Source of the DNA: Streptomyces radiopugnans
GTDB taxonomy: Bacteria > Actinomycetota > Actinomycetes > Streptomycetales > Streptomycetaceae
Assembly (NCBI RefSeq): GCF_900110735.1
Contig: NZ_FOET01000002.1
Span: 186,001 to 250,000, forward strand
DNA: 64,000 nt
Reading direction: 5' to 3'
This document shows, piece after piece, positions 8,655 to 16,977 of this stretch. Each line of letters begins with the position of its first letter. Within the stretch, counting starts at the first letter, position 1. Position numbers and translations under genes: made by a program. The notes under the pieces were generated by a model. That model did not search any database and had not been told where the DNA came from. It saw only the letters and a list, made by a program, of their open reading frames with translations.

Positions 8655-8709
8655 TATGTGAACAACCATGAACAAGCGCGAGCGTAGGTACAGGGATGTC
8701 CCTAGTCAA
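8655..8709 (-). promoter_or_regulatory. Ribose operon promoter with tandem operator repeats
   Basis: On the minus strand a -35 box TTGACT (8704-8709) and a -10 box TACGCT (8681-8686) are separated by exactly 17 bp. Where the start site is expected, the heptamer TTGTTCA occurs twice with a 10-bp period, so both copies face the same side of the helix. The spacer holds a short inverted repeat, AGGGA-CA-TCCCT. This placement is expected of a repressor site blocking RNA polymerase; the linked GntR-family protein is the obvious candidate (inference). Confidence 0.7.
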
Positions 8710-9495
8710 TAGGTTGCCGAGAAGTGAACGTCCGTTACGTTTCCGTGTCATTCGCCCGGGCCCGGCTCCGGCCCCGGCGCCCAGGACCGGGCGGGCACCC
8801 CGCCCCCGTCCACCCGTCGGGCTGCTCGGGCGCGGCGCCCTCGGCCGCCGCCCCCTTCGCCCGTCCCGTTCTGCCGTTCCGGCATTCCGACGCTCTGGCG
8901 CTCTGGCGCTCCGGCGCCGCAACCGGCGTGAAGTCGCCCGGAGTCGGCTCGTGTCAGCGCACTTCCGACCGGTGCGAGCCCGCCTTGGCGGGGCTCGCCT
9001 CCACCCGTCCCTGACACCCGACAGCACCTGTCGCCGCTACCGCCGGAGCCCGAGGTCAGAGGTCAGAGACCCCGAGCCCCTTCGAGCGGACAGCCGGACG
9101 CGGGACACGGGAAGGCCGCGGAACCTGCGGTGGGATCACTTGCGGCCGTCCCGTGACAGCGGCCCTGAGCAGCCGTTCGCCATCGAACCGCGAAATGGCG
9201 CGGTAAGCACGGGAGTCCCTGTTCGGCCTTGCCGACCGGTTCGCGGTACAGGGCCAGATACCGGGCGAGCCGGGCGCGCAGTGGGGTGGAGCTGAACCAC
9301 TGCGTGAACACACGTACGGTAACTGCCTCTTGAGGGGGAAAGGGTTGCGTCCTGGCCTCGATCCGGCCTGGTCAGAGGGGCTCGACCGGCTCCGCTGCCC
9401 TACGCGGAGTCAGTGTACGAGCACGCCGGGGAGGCAGTGCGAGTTACCTTCCGTGACGGCGGATCAGCCGGTCGGACATATGGGAGGGGTCGGCG
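8710..9495. other. Intergenic region with hairpin and gene remnant
   Basis: No intact gene is apparent across nearly 800 bases between the ribose promoter and the XRE regulator. A hairpin with 8-bp GC arms lies at 8974-8981 and 8991-8998 and could be a terminator. Part of the stretch (about 9234-9311, minus strand) looks like a decayed ATPase gene, listed separately. Small reading frames here have Arg/Pro-rich random composition. Confidence 0.5.
9234..9311 (-). pseudogene. Possible remnant of HATPase-type anti-sigma-like gene
   Basis: A GTG at 9311 opens a short reading of FTQWFSSTPLRARLARYLAL. It resembles the N-terminus of the small Streptomyces histidine-kinase-like ATP-binding proteins often found divergent from XRE/DUF397 pairs. 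The similarity stops after about 26 residues and no ATPase motifs follow. The neighbouring XRE and DUF397 genes make this reading plausible. It is judged from memory of the family only and could be coincidence. Confidence 0.3.
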
Positions 9496-10371
9496 ATGGC
9501 AGCGAACGGTACGGGCGGAAACGGCGACATGGCGGCTTTCCCCCCGGAGGACGGCGGCCACGTCGAGCCGGAGAGGCTGGACAGCCTCAGGGCGTTCGGC
9601 GAGGTCGTCAAGGCGTTCCGCAAGCGGGCGGGGCTGACCCAGGAGTCACTGGCCCCGAAGGTGCGGTACTCACCGGAGACGGTCGCCTCCATCGAACAGG
9701 GCCGCCGTTTCCCGCCACGGGACTTCGTCGAAAGCGCCGAGGAGGTCCTGGACGCGTTCGGCACGATCAAGGGCGCGGCCCGCCATCTGACCCGGCGGCC
9801 GGGACTGGCCAACTGGTTCCACCAGTGGGCCCAGCTGGAGACGGAGGCGATCAACCTCTACACGTACGAGTGCCGCCTGATCCCGGGCCTGCTCCAGACC
9901 GAGGCCTACGCGCGCACACTCTTCGTGGACCAGCTTCCGCTGCTGAGCGACGAGCAGATCGAAGCCCAGTGGGTGGCGCGGGCCGAGAGGCAGCGCCTGC
10001 TGCGGGAACGCCCGGGCACCACGTTCGGCTTCATCCTGGAGGAGCATCTGTTCCTGCGGCAGACGGGCGGCCCGGAGGTGACGCGTGAGCTGATCGACCA
10101 CGTGCTGGAGATCTCGAAGCTGCGGAACGTGGAGGTGCAGATCATGCCGCTGGTGCGCGAGAACCATGCAGGTCTGGACGGCTCAATGCAGCTTCTGGAG
10201 ACTCCAGACAACCGATGGTTCGCCTACAACGAAGGTCAGCGGGGTGGGTTGTTCATCAGCGACCACAGGGAGCTGAGCATTCTCCAGATGCGGTATGCCA
10301 GGATGCGTTCGCAGGCTCTTACTCCCGAAGACTCCGTGAGCCTGTTGCGGCGGATGCGAGGAGCAGCATGA
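9496..10371 (+). CDS. XRE-family regulator with DUF5753
   Basis: 291 residues. An HTH_XRE domain spans roughly residues 34-90 (FRKRAGLTQESLAPKVRYSPETVASIEQGRRFPP). The C-terminal two thirds is the DUF5753/Scr1-type domain (IPGLLQTEAYARTLF ... ENHAGLDGSMQLLE). Such proteins are abundant in Streptomyces, usually paired with a DUF397 protein as here, and some influence development and antibiotic production. The stop overlaps the DUF397 start (ATGA), so the pair is translationally coupled. The first 20 residues before the HTH are not conserved and the true start could be slightly downstream. Confidence 0.93.
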   Translation: MAANGTGGNGDMAAFPPEDGGHVEPERLDSLRAFGEVVKAFRKRAGLTQESLAPKVRYSPETVASIEQGRRFPPRDFVESAEEVLDAFGTIKGAARHLTRRPGLANWFHQWAQLETEAINLYTYECRLIPGLLQTEAYARTLFVDQLPLLSDEQIEAQWVARAERQRLLRERPGTTFGFILEEHLFLRQTGGPEVTRELIDHVLEISKLRNVEVQIMPLVRENHAGLDGSMQLLETPDNRWFAYNEGQRGGLFISDHRELSILQMRYARMRSQALTPEDSVSLLRRMRGAA

Positions 10372-10613
10372 GCAGCACGGAACTGTCCTGGTTCAAGAGC
10401 AGCTACAGCAGCGGCTCCGGCGGTGACTGCGTCGAGGTCGCCCTCTCCTGGCACAAGTCCAGCCACAGCAGTGGCGGAGACGGCGACTGCGTGGAGGTCG
10501 CCTCCTGCCCCGGCACCGTCCATGTGCGGGACTCCAAGGACAAGGACGGCCCGCAGCTCGCCGTCGCCCCGGAGGCGTGGAGCGGTTTCCTCGCCTACGC
10601 GGCCCGGAGCTGA
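10368..10613 (+). CDS. DUF397 protein with duplicated N-terminal motif
   Basis: 81 residues. DUF397 proteins partner with XRE/DUF5753 regulators. The hallmark WxKSSxSSxxGDCVEVA motif is present twice in tandem (residues about 7-24 and 27-44) where one copy is normal, followed by the usual ending VRDSKDKDGPQLAVAPEAWSGFLAYAARS. The two copies differ at a few residues, so the duplication is not a very recent slippage product. The ATG at 10368 lies inside the end of the regulator gene. Molecular function is unknown; the family is generally regarded as a small regulatory or toxin-like partner. Confidence 0.9.
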   Translation: MSSTELSWFKSSYSSGSGGDCVEVALSWHKSSHSSGGDGDCVEVASCPGTVHVRDSKDKDGPQLAVAPEAWSGFLAYAARS

Positions 10614-10627
10614 CCGCTCACCCAGCC

Positions 10628-10666
10628 GAACGCCTCGCACCGGAACGCCTGCGGTGCGAGGCGTTC
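10628..10666. terminator. Bidirectional terminator hairpin
   Basis: A perfect 15-bp inverted repeat (10628-10642 and 10652-10666) with a 9-nt loop, between the DUF397 gene and the convergent YjbR-like gene, so it can stop transcripts from both sides. Confidence 0.85.
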
Positions 10667-10688
10667 CGCTCGGGACGGCGGCGGGCCG

Positions 10689-11105
10689 TCAGCCGGCTGC
10701 TCGCGCGTCGAGCTCCGCCACCAGCCGCTTCGGCGCGATGGTGCGGTAGCTCTCCTCCACCCAGTCGCACAGCAGCTCCGCGTCCGGCGCGTCCGGCGCG
10801 CCCAGCGGGATGGTCACCCAGCCCGCCCGGCCGAGTCCGTAACCGGTGGGGAGGGCGCCGGGGGCGGACATCGCGTGGGCGTGGGCCCCGGGGTCGGTGA
10901 GTTTGACGGTGGCGGTGGGCGGGGAGTCGCCCTGCCCCGCCACGAGGTGCCCGAGGAAGAGGAAGACGAAGATCTTCCGGTTGACCTTGACCACGGACTC
11001 CCCCCAGGGGAAGTCCTCGTACGCGCCGGGCAGTTCGAGGGCGAATCCGCGCACCCGCTCACGTACCGCCTGCGCGTCGCCGCGCCCCTTCGCACGCTCG
11101 TCCAT
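10689..11105 (-). CDS. MmcQ/YjbR family DNA-binding-like protein
   Basis: 138 residues with the family pattern: an N-terminal helical part ending LPGAYEDFPWGESVVKVNRKIFVFL, then KLTDPGAHAHAMSAPGALPTGYGLGRAGWVTIPL, and a C-terminal WVEESYRTIAPKRL. YjbR-type proteins adopt a compact alpha/beta fold compared to DNA-binding proteins, but no activity is firmly established. It is a single gene convergent with the XRE/DUF397 pair and divergent from the enoyl-reductase-like gene, with only 72 bp to share as promoter. Confidence 0.9.
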   Translation of the reverse strand: MDERAKGRGDAQAVRERVRGFALELPGAYEDFPWGESVVKVNRKIFVFLFLGHLVAGQGDSPPTATVKLTDPGAHAHAMSAPGALPTGYGLGRAGWVTIPLGAPDAPDAELLCDWVEESYRTIAPKRLVAELDARAAG

Positions 11106-11177
11106 GCCCCCACCGTAAGGTCGGGCACCGGCAGACGTCTCCGTCCGCTTCCCCCTCTCACCCTCAGGAGGTCAGGA

Positions 11178-12368
11178 GTGCCCCGCAACGACCGCGAGTA
11201 CGACGTGGTGCTGTTCGGCGCGACCGGTTTCACCGGCGGGCTGACGGCCGAGTACCTGGCCGCCCACGCCCCCGACGGCTGCCGCTGGGCGCTGGCCGGG
11301 CGCAACCGCGACAAGTTGCTGCGGCTGCGCGAGCGGCTGGCGGAGCTCGATCCGGCCTGCGCCGAACTGCCGCTGCTGCACGCCGATGTCACCGACCCCG
11401 GCTCGCTGCGCGCGGTGGCCCGGAGCGCCGCGGTGGTGGCCACCACCGTCGGCCCGTACGTCGAGTACGGGGAGCCGCTGGTGGCCGCGTGCGCCGAGGC
11501 CGGGACGGACTACGCCGACCTCACCGGCGAGCCGGAGTTCGTCGACATGATGTACCTGCGCCACCACGACCGGGCCCGCCGCACCGGTGCGCGTTTGGTG
11601 CACGCCTGCGGTTTCGACTCGGTGCCGCACGACCTGGGCGTGCTGTACACCGTCGAGCGCCTTCCCGAGGGGGTGCCGCTGCGGATCGACGGCTATGTGC
11701 GGGCCTCCGCGGCCTTCTCCGGGGGTACGTTCGCCTCCGCGCTGACGGCGTTCTCCCGTGGCCGGCAGATGCGGGCCGCGGCGCGGGAGCGGCGGCGGGT
11801 GGAGTCCCGTCCGGCCGGGCGCCGGGTCAGCGCGCCGCTGGACCGGCCGCGCCGCAGCGGGAAGGCAGGGGTGTGGGCGGTGCCGCTGCCGACGGTCGAT
11901 CCGCAGATCGTGGCCCGGTCGGCGGCCGCCCTGGAGCGCTACGGCCCCGACTTCCGCTACCGCCACTACGCCGCCGTCCGCACGCTGCCCATGGCCGTGG
12001 GCGGCATGGCCGGGGCGGGGGCGCTCTTCGCCGCCGCTCAGCTCCCGGCCGCGCGCCGCGCGCTGTCGGCCCGGCTGGCGCCGGGGGACGGACCGAGCCC
12101 GCGCAAGCGCGCGGAGAGCTGGTTCAAGGTCCGCTTCTTCGGCGAAGGAGGCGGCCGTCGGGTGGTGACGGAGGTCTCCGGCGGCGATCCGGGCTACGAC
12201 GAGACCGCGAAGATGCTGGCCGAGTCGGCGCTCTGTCTGGCGCTGGACGACCTGCCGCCGGCCTCGGGCCAGGTCACCACGGCCGTGGCGATGGGGGACG
12301 CGCTGATCGACCGGCTGGTGCGGGCCGGGGTGGGCTTCCGGGTGGTCTCCTCCACGGAGCGCCGCTGA
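11178..12368 (+). CDS. Saccharopine dehydrogenase-like / trans-acting enoyl reductase family protein
   Basis: 396 residues. A Rossmann nucleotide-binding start, YDVVLFGATGFTGGLTAEYLA, is followed by LAGRNRDKLLRLRERL and the family block GTDYADLTGEPEFVDMMYLRHHDRARRTGARLVHACGFDSVPHDLG. Members include mycobacterial enoyl reductases that act in trans on polyketide or lipid intermediates, while most are uncharacterised oxidoreductases. The GTG at 11178 follows a perfect AGGAGG with 6-nt spacing; longer upstream readings run into the YjbR gene. No biosynthetic cluster is adjacent, so the substrate is unknown. Confidence 0.88.
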   Translation: MPRNDREYDVVLFGATGFTGGLTAEYLAAHAPDGCRWALAGRNRDKLLRLRERLAELDPACAELPLLHADVTDPGSLRAVARSAAVVATTVGPYVEYGEPLVAACAEAGTDYADLTGEPEFVDMMYLRHHDRARRTGARLVHACGFDSVPHDLGVLYTVERLPEGVPLRIDGYVRASAAFSGGTFASALTAFSRGRQMRAAARERRRVESRPAGRRVSAPLDRPRRSGKAGVWAVPLPTVDPQIVARSAAALERYGPDFRYRHYAAVRTLPMAVGGMAGAGALFAAAQLPAARRALSARLAPGDGPSPRKRAESWFKVRFFGEGGGRRVVTEVSGGDPGYDETAKMLAESALCLALDDLPPASGQVTTAVAMGDALIDRLVRAGVGFRVVSSTERR

Positions 12369-12415
12369 GCGTCGCGGGTGGGCCAGGGCCGGGGAGCCGG
12401 GTGGCGGGCGGGCGG

Positions 12416-12580
12416 TCAGCCCGTCACCCAGGAGGCTATGACGTAGAGCATGGCTATCACCCAGCCCACGGCGAGCGTGCCCGCCAGGGCGAACGCCAGG
12501 GCGGGGCCGCGCCCGAGGTCCGAGGCCAGGGAAGGGGCCATTTCGGGGGTTCCGTGCATGTTCTCCATGATCCGCTCCAT
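12416..12580 (-). CDS. Small single-span membrane protein
   Basis: 54 residues, MERIMENMHG at the start and a C-terminal hydrophobic helix ALAFALAGTLAVGWVIAMLYVI near residues 27-48, ending ASWVTG. The N-terminal half is polar and probably cytoplasmic. The alternative ATG four codons in (12568) has GGAG upstream and may be the true start. It is isolated between two plus-strand genes. I do not recognise a family. Confidence 0.55.
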   Translation of the reverse strand: MERIMENMHGTPEMAPSLASDLGRGPALAFALAGTLAVGWVIAMLYVIASWVTG

Positions 12581-12715
12581 GCCCTCAGGGTGCCGTGCCG
12601 GCACGACTTCCAAACATCCGTACGCGTACTCATCCGCGTTGGGGATCAAGCTAGTTGCGGGTACTGACAACGCGATCTCCGTGCGGGCGCACGGGACTGC
12701 GGGCACAATGCGTGC

Positions 12716-14140
12716 ATGGATCAACGGTCTTGGGCCCGGCTGTGGGCCGCACTCGGCGGCGATCCCGGTCTGCTCGAGCGTGTCCGTCTCGTCCCCCGCA
12801 CCTCCCCCGACGGGGCCGGCGGCGTGCTGCCCGCCCGGCTGCCGGTGCGGGAGCTGGCACGTTCCACCGTGGCGGTGTGCGCGCTGGCGGCGGCCGAGTT
12901 CGAGGCGCGCTCCGCCACGGGGAGCGCGGGGGCGCCCGTGCCCGGGGTCGGGGTGGACGACGGGGCGGTGGCCACCGCGTTCGTCAGCGAGCGCCATCTG
13001 CGGATCGACGGGCGCGCGCCGGCCACCTTCGCGCCGCTGTCGCGTTTCTGGCGCACCGACGGCGGTTGGCTGCGTACCCACGCCAACTACCCGCACCACC
13101 GCGCCCGGTTGCTGTCCGCGCTCGGCGTGCCGGACGGCGGCGACGACGAGGCACTGGCCGCCGCCGTCGCCGCCGTACTGGCGGAGCGCCGCGCCGAGGA
13201 CGTCGAGGAGGCGGTGTACGCGGCGGGCGGTCTGGCCGTCGCCGTCCGCACCCCCGGGCAGTGGTCGGCGCATCCGCAGGGCGCGGCCGTGGCCCGGCTC
13301 CCGCTGGTGGGGATGGAGCGGCTGGACGACGCGCCCGCGCCGCCGCTGCCCTCCCCCGGCTCCGGCCCGCGCGTGCTGGACCTCACCCGCGTCATCGCCG
13401 GTCCCGTGGCCACCCGCACCCTCGCCCTGCTGGGCGCCGACGTGCTGCGGATCGACTCGCCGCACCTGCCCGAGAGCGCGGACGCGCACGCCGACACCGG
13501 GTTCGGCAAGCGGTCGGCGCTGCTGGACCTGGCGTCCCGCTCCGGCCGCGCCTCCTTCGAGGAACTGCTGGGGAGGGCCCATGTGGTGGTCACCGGCTAC
13601 CGTCCCGGCGCGCTGGACCGCTTCGGGCTGTCGGCCGGGGAGCTGGCCGGGCGGCGGCCGGGTGTGGTGGTGGCGGAGCTGAGCGCCTGGGGCGGTCCCG
13701 GTGTCGGGCCGTGGGGCGGCAGGCGGGGCTTCGACAGCCTGGTGCAGGCGGCGAGCGGCATCGCCGTGACCGAGGGCGGGCCGGACGGCGGGCCGGGTGT
13801 GCTGCCCGCGCAGGCCCTGGACCACGGCACGGGCTATCTGCTGGCCGCCGCCGTGCTGCGTTCGCTCACCGACCAGCGCGGCGGCGGGGGTTCGCGGCTC
13901 GTACGGCTGGCCCTGGCGCGGACGGCGCACTGGCTGCAGCACGAGCTGGAGGATCCGCGGGCTCGGGAGGAGCCGGGCGAGGCCGGGGAGCCGTACGACC
14001 CGGCCGACTGGCTGGACGAGACCGGCAGCCCGCTGGGCCGACTGCGGCACGCCGTCTCCCCGGTGGCCTACGACGGCGGGCCGGGTGGCTGGACCCGGCC
14101 GCCGGGGCGGCCGGGTGCGGACGCGCCCGTGTGGGAGTGA
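12716..14140 (+). CDS. CaiB/BaiF family CoA transferase
   Basis: 474 residues, longer than the first CoA transferase in the window. The CoA-transferase III core starts near residue 215 with RVLDLTRVIAGPVATRTLALLGADVLRIDSP and continues through GKRSALLDLASRSGRASFEELL and RPGVVVAELSAWGGPG. The preceding 200 residues look like a weakly conserved extra domain (LRIDGRAPATFAPLSRFWRTDGGWLRTHANYPHHRARLLSAL), as in two-domain actinobacterial members. Likely role: transfer of CoA between carboxylic acids. Substrate unknown; it appears to be monocistronic. Confidence 0.85.
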   Translation: MDQRSWARLWAALGGDPGLLERVRLVPRTSPDGAGGVLPARLPVRELARSTVAVCALAAAEFEARSATGSAGAPVPGVGVDDGAVATAFVSERHLRIDGRAPATFAPLSRFWRTDGGWLRTHANYPHHRARLLSALGVPDGGDDEALAAAVAAVLAERRAEDVEEAVYAAGGLAVAVRTPGQWSAHPQGAAVARLPLVGMERLDDAPAPPLPSPGSGPRVLDLTRVIAGPVATRTLALLGADVLRIDSPHLPESADAHADTGFGKRSALLDLASRSGRASFEELLGRAHVVVTGYRPGALDRFGLSAGELAGRRPGVVVAELSAWGGPGVGPWGGRRGFDSLVQAASGIAVTEGGPDGGPGVLPAQALDHGTGYLLAAAVLRSLTDQRGGGGSRLVRLALARTAHWLQHELEDPRAREEPGEAGEPYDPADWLDETGSPLGRLRHAVSPVAYDGGPGGWTRPPGRPGADAPVWE

Positions 14141-14152
14141 GGAGGCCGCGGG

Positions 14153-14848
14153 TCAGTCGTCCCGGTCGTCACGCCGCCTGCCGTGACCGTGACCGTGACC
14201 GTACGTGTGACCGTGGCCGCCCTCCAGGCGCTTGCGTTCGCGGCGCTCCTCGCGCCTGCGCTTGCGCTCGACCCCGACTCCGCCCCAGAAGGCGAAGCCG
14301 CTGACCACCACGCGCGGCGCGCCCGGCTCGCCCCGGCCCGCGGCACTGTGGTCGAAGCCGCCCATGACGCCGATGCCGCGTACGTCGACCTCGGCCTCGT
14401 CCGGGACGATCACGTTGATGCCGCCCATGATCGCGAAGCAGCGGATCTCCACCTCGCGGTCCTCGAAGTACGCCTCGCGCAGGTCGATCTCGCCGCCGCC
14501 CCAGAAGGCGAAGCCGGTGAAGCGGCGGGGAGCGGTCCACGGCCCCTTGCGCACGAAGCCGCCCATGATCGCCACTCCGCCGCGGGAGGTGGCGCTGCCG
14601 CCGAAGCGGTCGGCCCAGCCGCGGCCGGCCCGGGCGGGCTCGGCCGGCGTGGCCGGCGCGGTGGTCTGGGGCAGGTCCCTGACCAGGGGCGCCAACTCGC
14701 CCTGGGTGCGTGCGGCGTAGGCGGAGTCCAGCCGTTCCTGGAACTCCTCCATGTCCAGGCGCCCCTCGGCCACCGCTTCGCGCAGTACCTCGGCCACGCG
14801 TTCCCGGTCGGCGTCGGAGGCCCTCATCTCGGGCAGGTCGTCGGTCAT
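14153..14848 (-). CDS. DUF1707 (SHOCT-like) protein with LiaF-like C-terminal region
   Basis: 231 residues. The N-terminal DUF1707 domain (MRASDADRERVAEVLREAVAEGRLDMEEFQERLDSAYAARTQGELAPLVRDLP) is followed by a Gly-rich beta segment with repeats of GGVAIMGGF, GFAFWGGGEIDL, FAIMGGINVIVPD and GIGVMGGFD, resembling the cell-wall-active-antibiotic-response (LiaF) region. The tail is a basic stretch followed by a His/Gly repeat, GHGHTYGHGHGHG, with possible metal-binding capacity. There are no clear membrane spans. LiaF-like proteins act in envelope-stress sensing; that role is only suggested here. Confidence 0.85.
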   Translation of the reverse strand: MTDDLPEMRASDADRERVAEVLREAVAEGRLDMEEFQERLDSAYAARTQGELAPLVRDLPQTTAPATPAEPARAGRGWADRFGGSATSRGGVAIMGGFVRKGPWTAPRRFTGFAFWGGGEIDLREAYFEDREVEIRCFAIMGGINVIVPDEAEVDVRGIGVMGGFDHSAAGRGEPGAPRVVVSGFAFWGGVGVERKRRREERRERKRLEGGHGHTYGHGHGHGRRRDDRDD

Positions 14849-14905
14849 GGCGGCAGGCTACCGGCCGGGCCCGCCCGCGGGTCGGTTCGCGGGCGGGCCC
14901 TCCGG

Positions 14906-16378
14906 TCAGGCCAGGTCGACGCCGGGGTAGAGCGGGTGCCCGGCCAGCAGGTCGGCGGCGCGTCCGGCGGCGGCCTCGGCGACCTTGGGCTCCAGCAGGT
15001 ACCGGGCCCTGGACGGGGCTCCGGCCGCGGTGGTGCCCGGCTCGGCGGCGGTCAGGACGGTGTGGATCAGGTCGGCGACCTCGTCCATCTCGGCCGTGCC
15101 CAGGCCGCGCGTGGTCAGGGCCGGGGTGCCGATGCGGATGCCGGAGGTGTACCAGGCGCCGTTGGGGTCGCGCGGCACCGCGTTGCGGTTGGTGACGATG
15201 CCGGCGTCCAGCAGCGCGTCCTCTGCCTGGCGGCCGGTGAGGCCGTAGCCGGTGACGTCCACCAGGGCCAGGTGGTTGTCGGTGCCGCCGGTGACGAGGG
15301 TGGCGCCGCGGCGCATCAGGCCCTCGGCGAGGGCCGCGGCGTTGTCCACCACCTGCCGCGCGTAGTCGCGGAAGGACGGCTGCCGGGCCTCGGCCAGCGC
15401 CACGGCCTTGGCGGCCATGACGTGGGGCAGCGGACCGCCGAGCACCATGGGGCAGCCGCGGTCCACGTGCTCGGCCAGCGCCTCGTCGCACAGCACCATG
15501 CCGCCGCGCGGGCCGCGCAGGGACTTGTGGGTGGTGGTGGTGACGATGTTGGCGTGCGGCACCGGGTCGAAGTCGCCGGTGAACACCCTGCCCGCGACCA
15601 GCCCGGCGAAGTGGGCCATGTCGACCATCAGGGTGGCGCCGACCTCGTCGGCGATCTCCCGCATGATCCGGAAGTTCACCTTCCGCGGGTAGGCGGAGTA
15701 GCCGGCGATCAGGATGAGCGGGCGGAACTCGCGGGCGGCGGCGCGCACCGCGTCGTAGTCCAGCAGACCGGTGGCCGGGTCGGTGCCGTAGCTGCGCTGG
15801 GTGAACATCTTGCCGGAGATGTTGGGCCGGAAGCCGTGGGTGAGATGGCCGCCGGCGTCCAGGGACATGCCCAGCATCCGCTGGTCGCCCAGCGCGCGCC
15901 GCAGCTGTGCCCAGTCCTCCTCCGACAGGTCGTTGACGTGCCCGGCCCCGGCCCGCTCCAGGGCCGGGCTCTCCACGCGCTGGGCCAGGACGGACCAGAA
16001 GGCGACGAGGTTGGCGTCGATGCCCGAGTGCGGCTGGACGTAGGCGTGGTCGGCGCCGAACAGCTCGCGGGCGTGCTCGGCGGCCAGCGCCTCGACGGTG
16101 TCGACGTTGCGGCATCCGGCGTAGAAGCGGCGGCCCACGGTGCCCTCGGCGTACTTGTCGCTGAGCCAGTTGCCCATGGCCAGCAGCACGGCCGGGGAGG
16201 CGTAGTTCTCGCTGGCGATCAGCTTGAGGGAGGCGCGCTGGTCGGTGATCTCGGCACCGATGGCGTCGGCGACGCGCGGCTCGACGGCGCGGATCACGTC
16301 CAGGGCGCTGTTGAACGCGGCCGATGCCGCCGATGCGGTGGCGGCGCTGCCGGTGTGCGGGGTGGGTGCGGTGGCCAT
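14906..16378 (-). CDS. glyA: Serine hydroxymethyltransferase
   Basis: 490 residues; PLP enzyme interconverting serine and glycine with tetrahydrofolate, supplying one-carbon units. Family landmarks include [30 protein letters not shown], the PLP-lysine block [15 protein letters not shown] and [15 protein letters not shown]. It has an insertion after [11 protein letters not shown] (about 30-40 residues around [20 protein letters not shown]) compared with E. coli-type enzymes, seen in some actinobacterial paralogues. The start at 16378 follows AAGGAGG. Upstream is a ZTP-type riboswitch, so expression should rise when the purine intermediate ZTP signals 10-formyl-THF shortage. Probably one of two glyA copies in the genome (inference). 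Confidence 0.95.
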   Translation of the reverse strand: MATAPTPHTGSAATASAASAAFNSALDVIRAVEPRVADAIGAEITDQRASLKLIASENYASPAVLLAMGNWLSDKYAEGTVGRRFYAGCRNVDTVEALAAEHARELFGADHAYVQPHSGIDANLVAFWSVLAQRVESPALERAGAGHVNDLSEEDWAQLRRALGDQRMLGMSLDAGGHLTHGFRPNISGKMFTQRSYGTDPATGLLDYDAVRAAAREFRPLILIAGYSAYPRKVNFRIMREIADEVGATLMVDMAHFAGLVAGRVFTGDFDPVPHANIVTTTTHKSLRGPRGGMVLCDEALAEHVDRGCPMVLGGPLPHVMAAKAVALAEARQPSFRDYARQVVDNAAALAEGLMRRGATLVTGGTDNHLALVDVTGYGLTGRQAEDALLDAGIVTNRNAVPRDPNGAWYTSGIRIGTPALTTRGLGTAEMDEVADLIHTVLTAAEPGTTAAGAPSRARYLLEPKVAEAAAGRAADLLAGHPLYPGVDLA

Positions 16379-16415
16379 GGGCCCCTCCTTGACGTCCTCG
16401 ACGACGGTGCGGGCG

Positions 16416-16523
16416 GCCCAGGCGCGCGGCTCTCGGCGCGGCGGGCTCGTCACCCGGTGCGCGGGCCGCTCCCCGATGGTCGATCCCATCCCTACGCGCC
16501 AGTCACGGCCCGCTCGGAGCCTA
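16416..16523 (-). ncRNA. ZTP (pfl) riboswitch with its promoter -10 box, upstream of glyA
   Basis: On the minus strand the leader shows the pfl/ZTP consensus in order: GGGCCGTGACTGGCG; a small hairpin with GATGG (16486-16490) pairing CCATC (16475-16479); the conserved CGGGGAGCG; closure of P1 by GCGGGCC (about 16507-16513) with GGCCCGC (16461-16467); a linker; and the terminal GCGCCTGGGC ending at 16416. A -10 box TAGGCT at 16518-16523 would start transcription right at the base of P1. ZTP riboswitches sense the AICAR derivative ZTP and turn on folate one-carbon and purine genes; glyA is a known target. The pairing of the third helix was not fully resolved by eye. Confidence 0.85.
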
Positions 16524-16597
16524 GCACTCGCGGACCGCCCCGCCCTGGGGCACCGTGGAGACGAGAACCGATCGCCCCACCCTTCGCAGGAGGCACC

Positions 16598-16813
16598 ATG
16601 ACCAGCCACACCTACCGGGTGACCGAGATCGTCGGCACCTCGCACGAGGGCGTCGACCAGGCGATCCGCAACGGGATCGCCCGGGCCTCGGAGACGCTGC
16701 GGAACCTGGACTGGTTCGAGGTGACGCAGGTGCGCGGCAACATCTCGGACGGCGAGATCGAGCACTACCAGGTGGGGCTGAAGGTCGGGTTCCGTCTGGA
16801 GGGCGAGGCGTAG
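16598..16813 (+). CDS. Dodecin family flavin-binding protein
   Basis: 71 residues. Dodecins assemble as hollow 12-mers that store flavins or flavin breakdown products in the cytoplasm. The full pattern is visible: [38 protein letters not shown], with Trp39 as the aromatic that stacks on the isoalloxazine ring, then [26 protein letters not shown]. The ATG at 16598 follows GCAGGAGG. Monocistronic, divergent from the glyA riboswitch promoter. Confidence 0.95.
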   Translation: MTSHTYRVTEIVGTSHEGVDQAIRNGIARASETLRNLDWFEVTQVRGNISDGEIEHYQVGLKVGFRLEGEA

Positions 16814-16977
16814 GGCCGCCTCGGCGCGCGTCCGCCGGAGCGCTCCTCCCGACCGGTTCACCCGTCCTGCCGGGGGCGGGAGGGATAGGAACGCCGCCGT
16901 GTGGCACTCGGACACCCGGAAGAATGCCCCTGTATCGCGCCTTTTGCGCGATTCGGCCATTCCGGGAGGAACGCAGC

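Noticed and set aside
7699..8661. Plus-strand open frames opposite the ribokinase gene
   Set aside because: No conserved motifs; Gly/Arg/Asp-rich antisense shadow.
9120..9150. Resemblance of GGAACCTGCGGTGGGATCACTT to the 3' end of 16S rRNA
   Set aside because: Only a short stretch matches, the anti-Shine-Dalgarno CCTCC is missing and no rRNA sequence precedes it.
12655..14304. Plus-strand +2 frame of 549 codons over the second CoA transferase
   Set aside because: Nearly all Arg/Gly/Ala, no motif, typical overlapping shadow.
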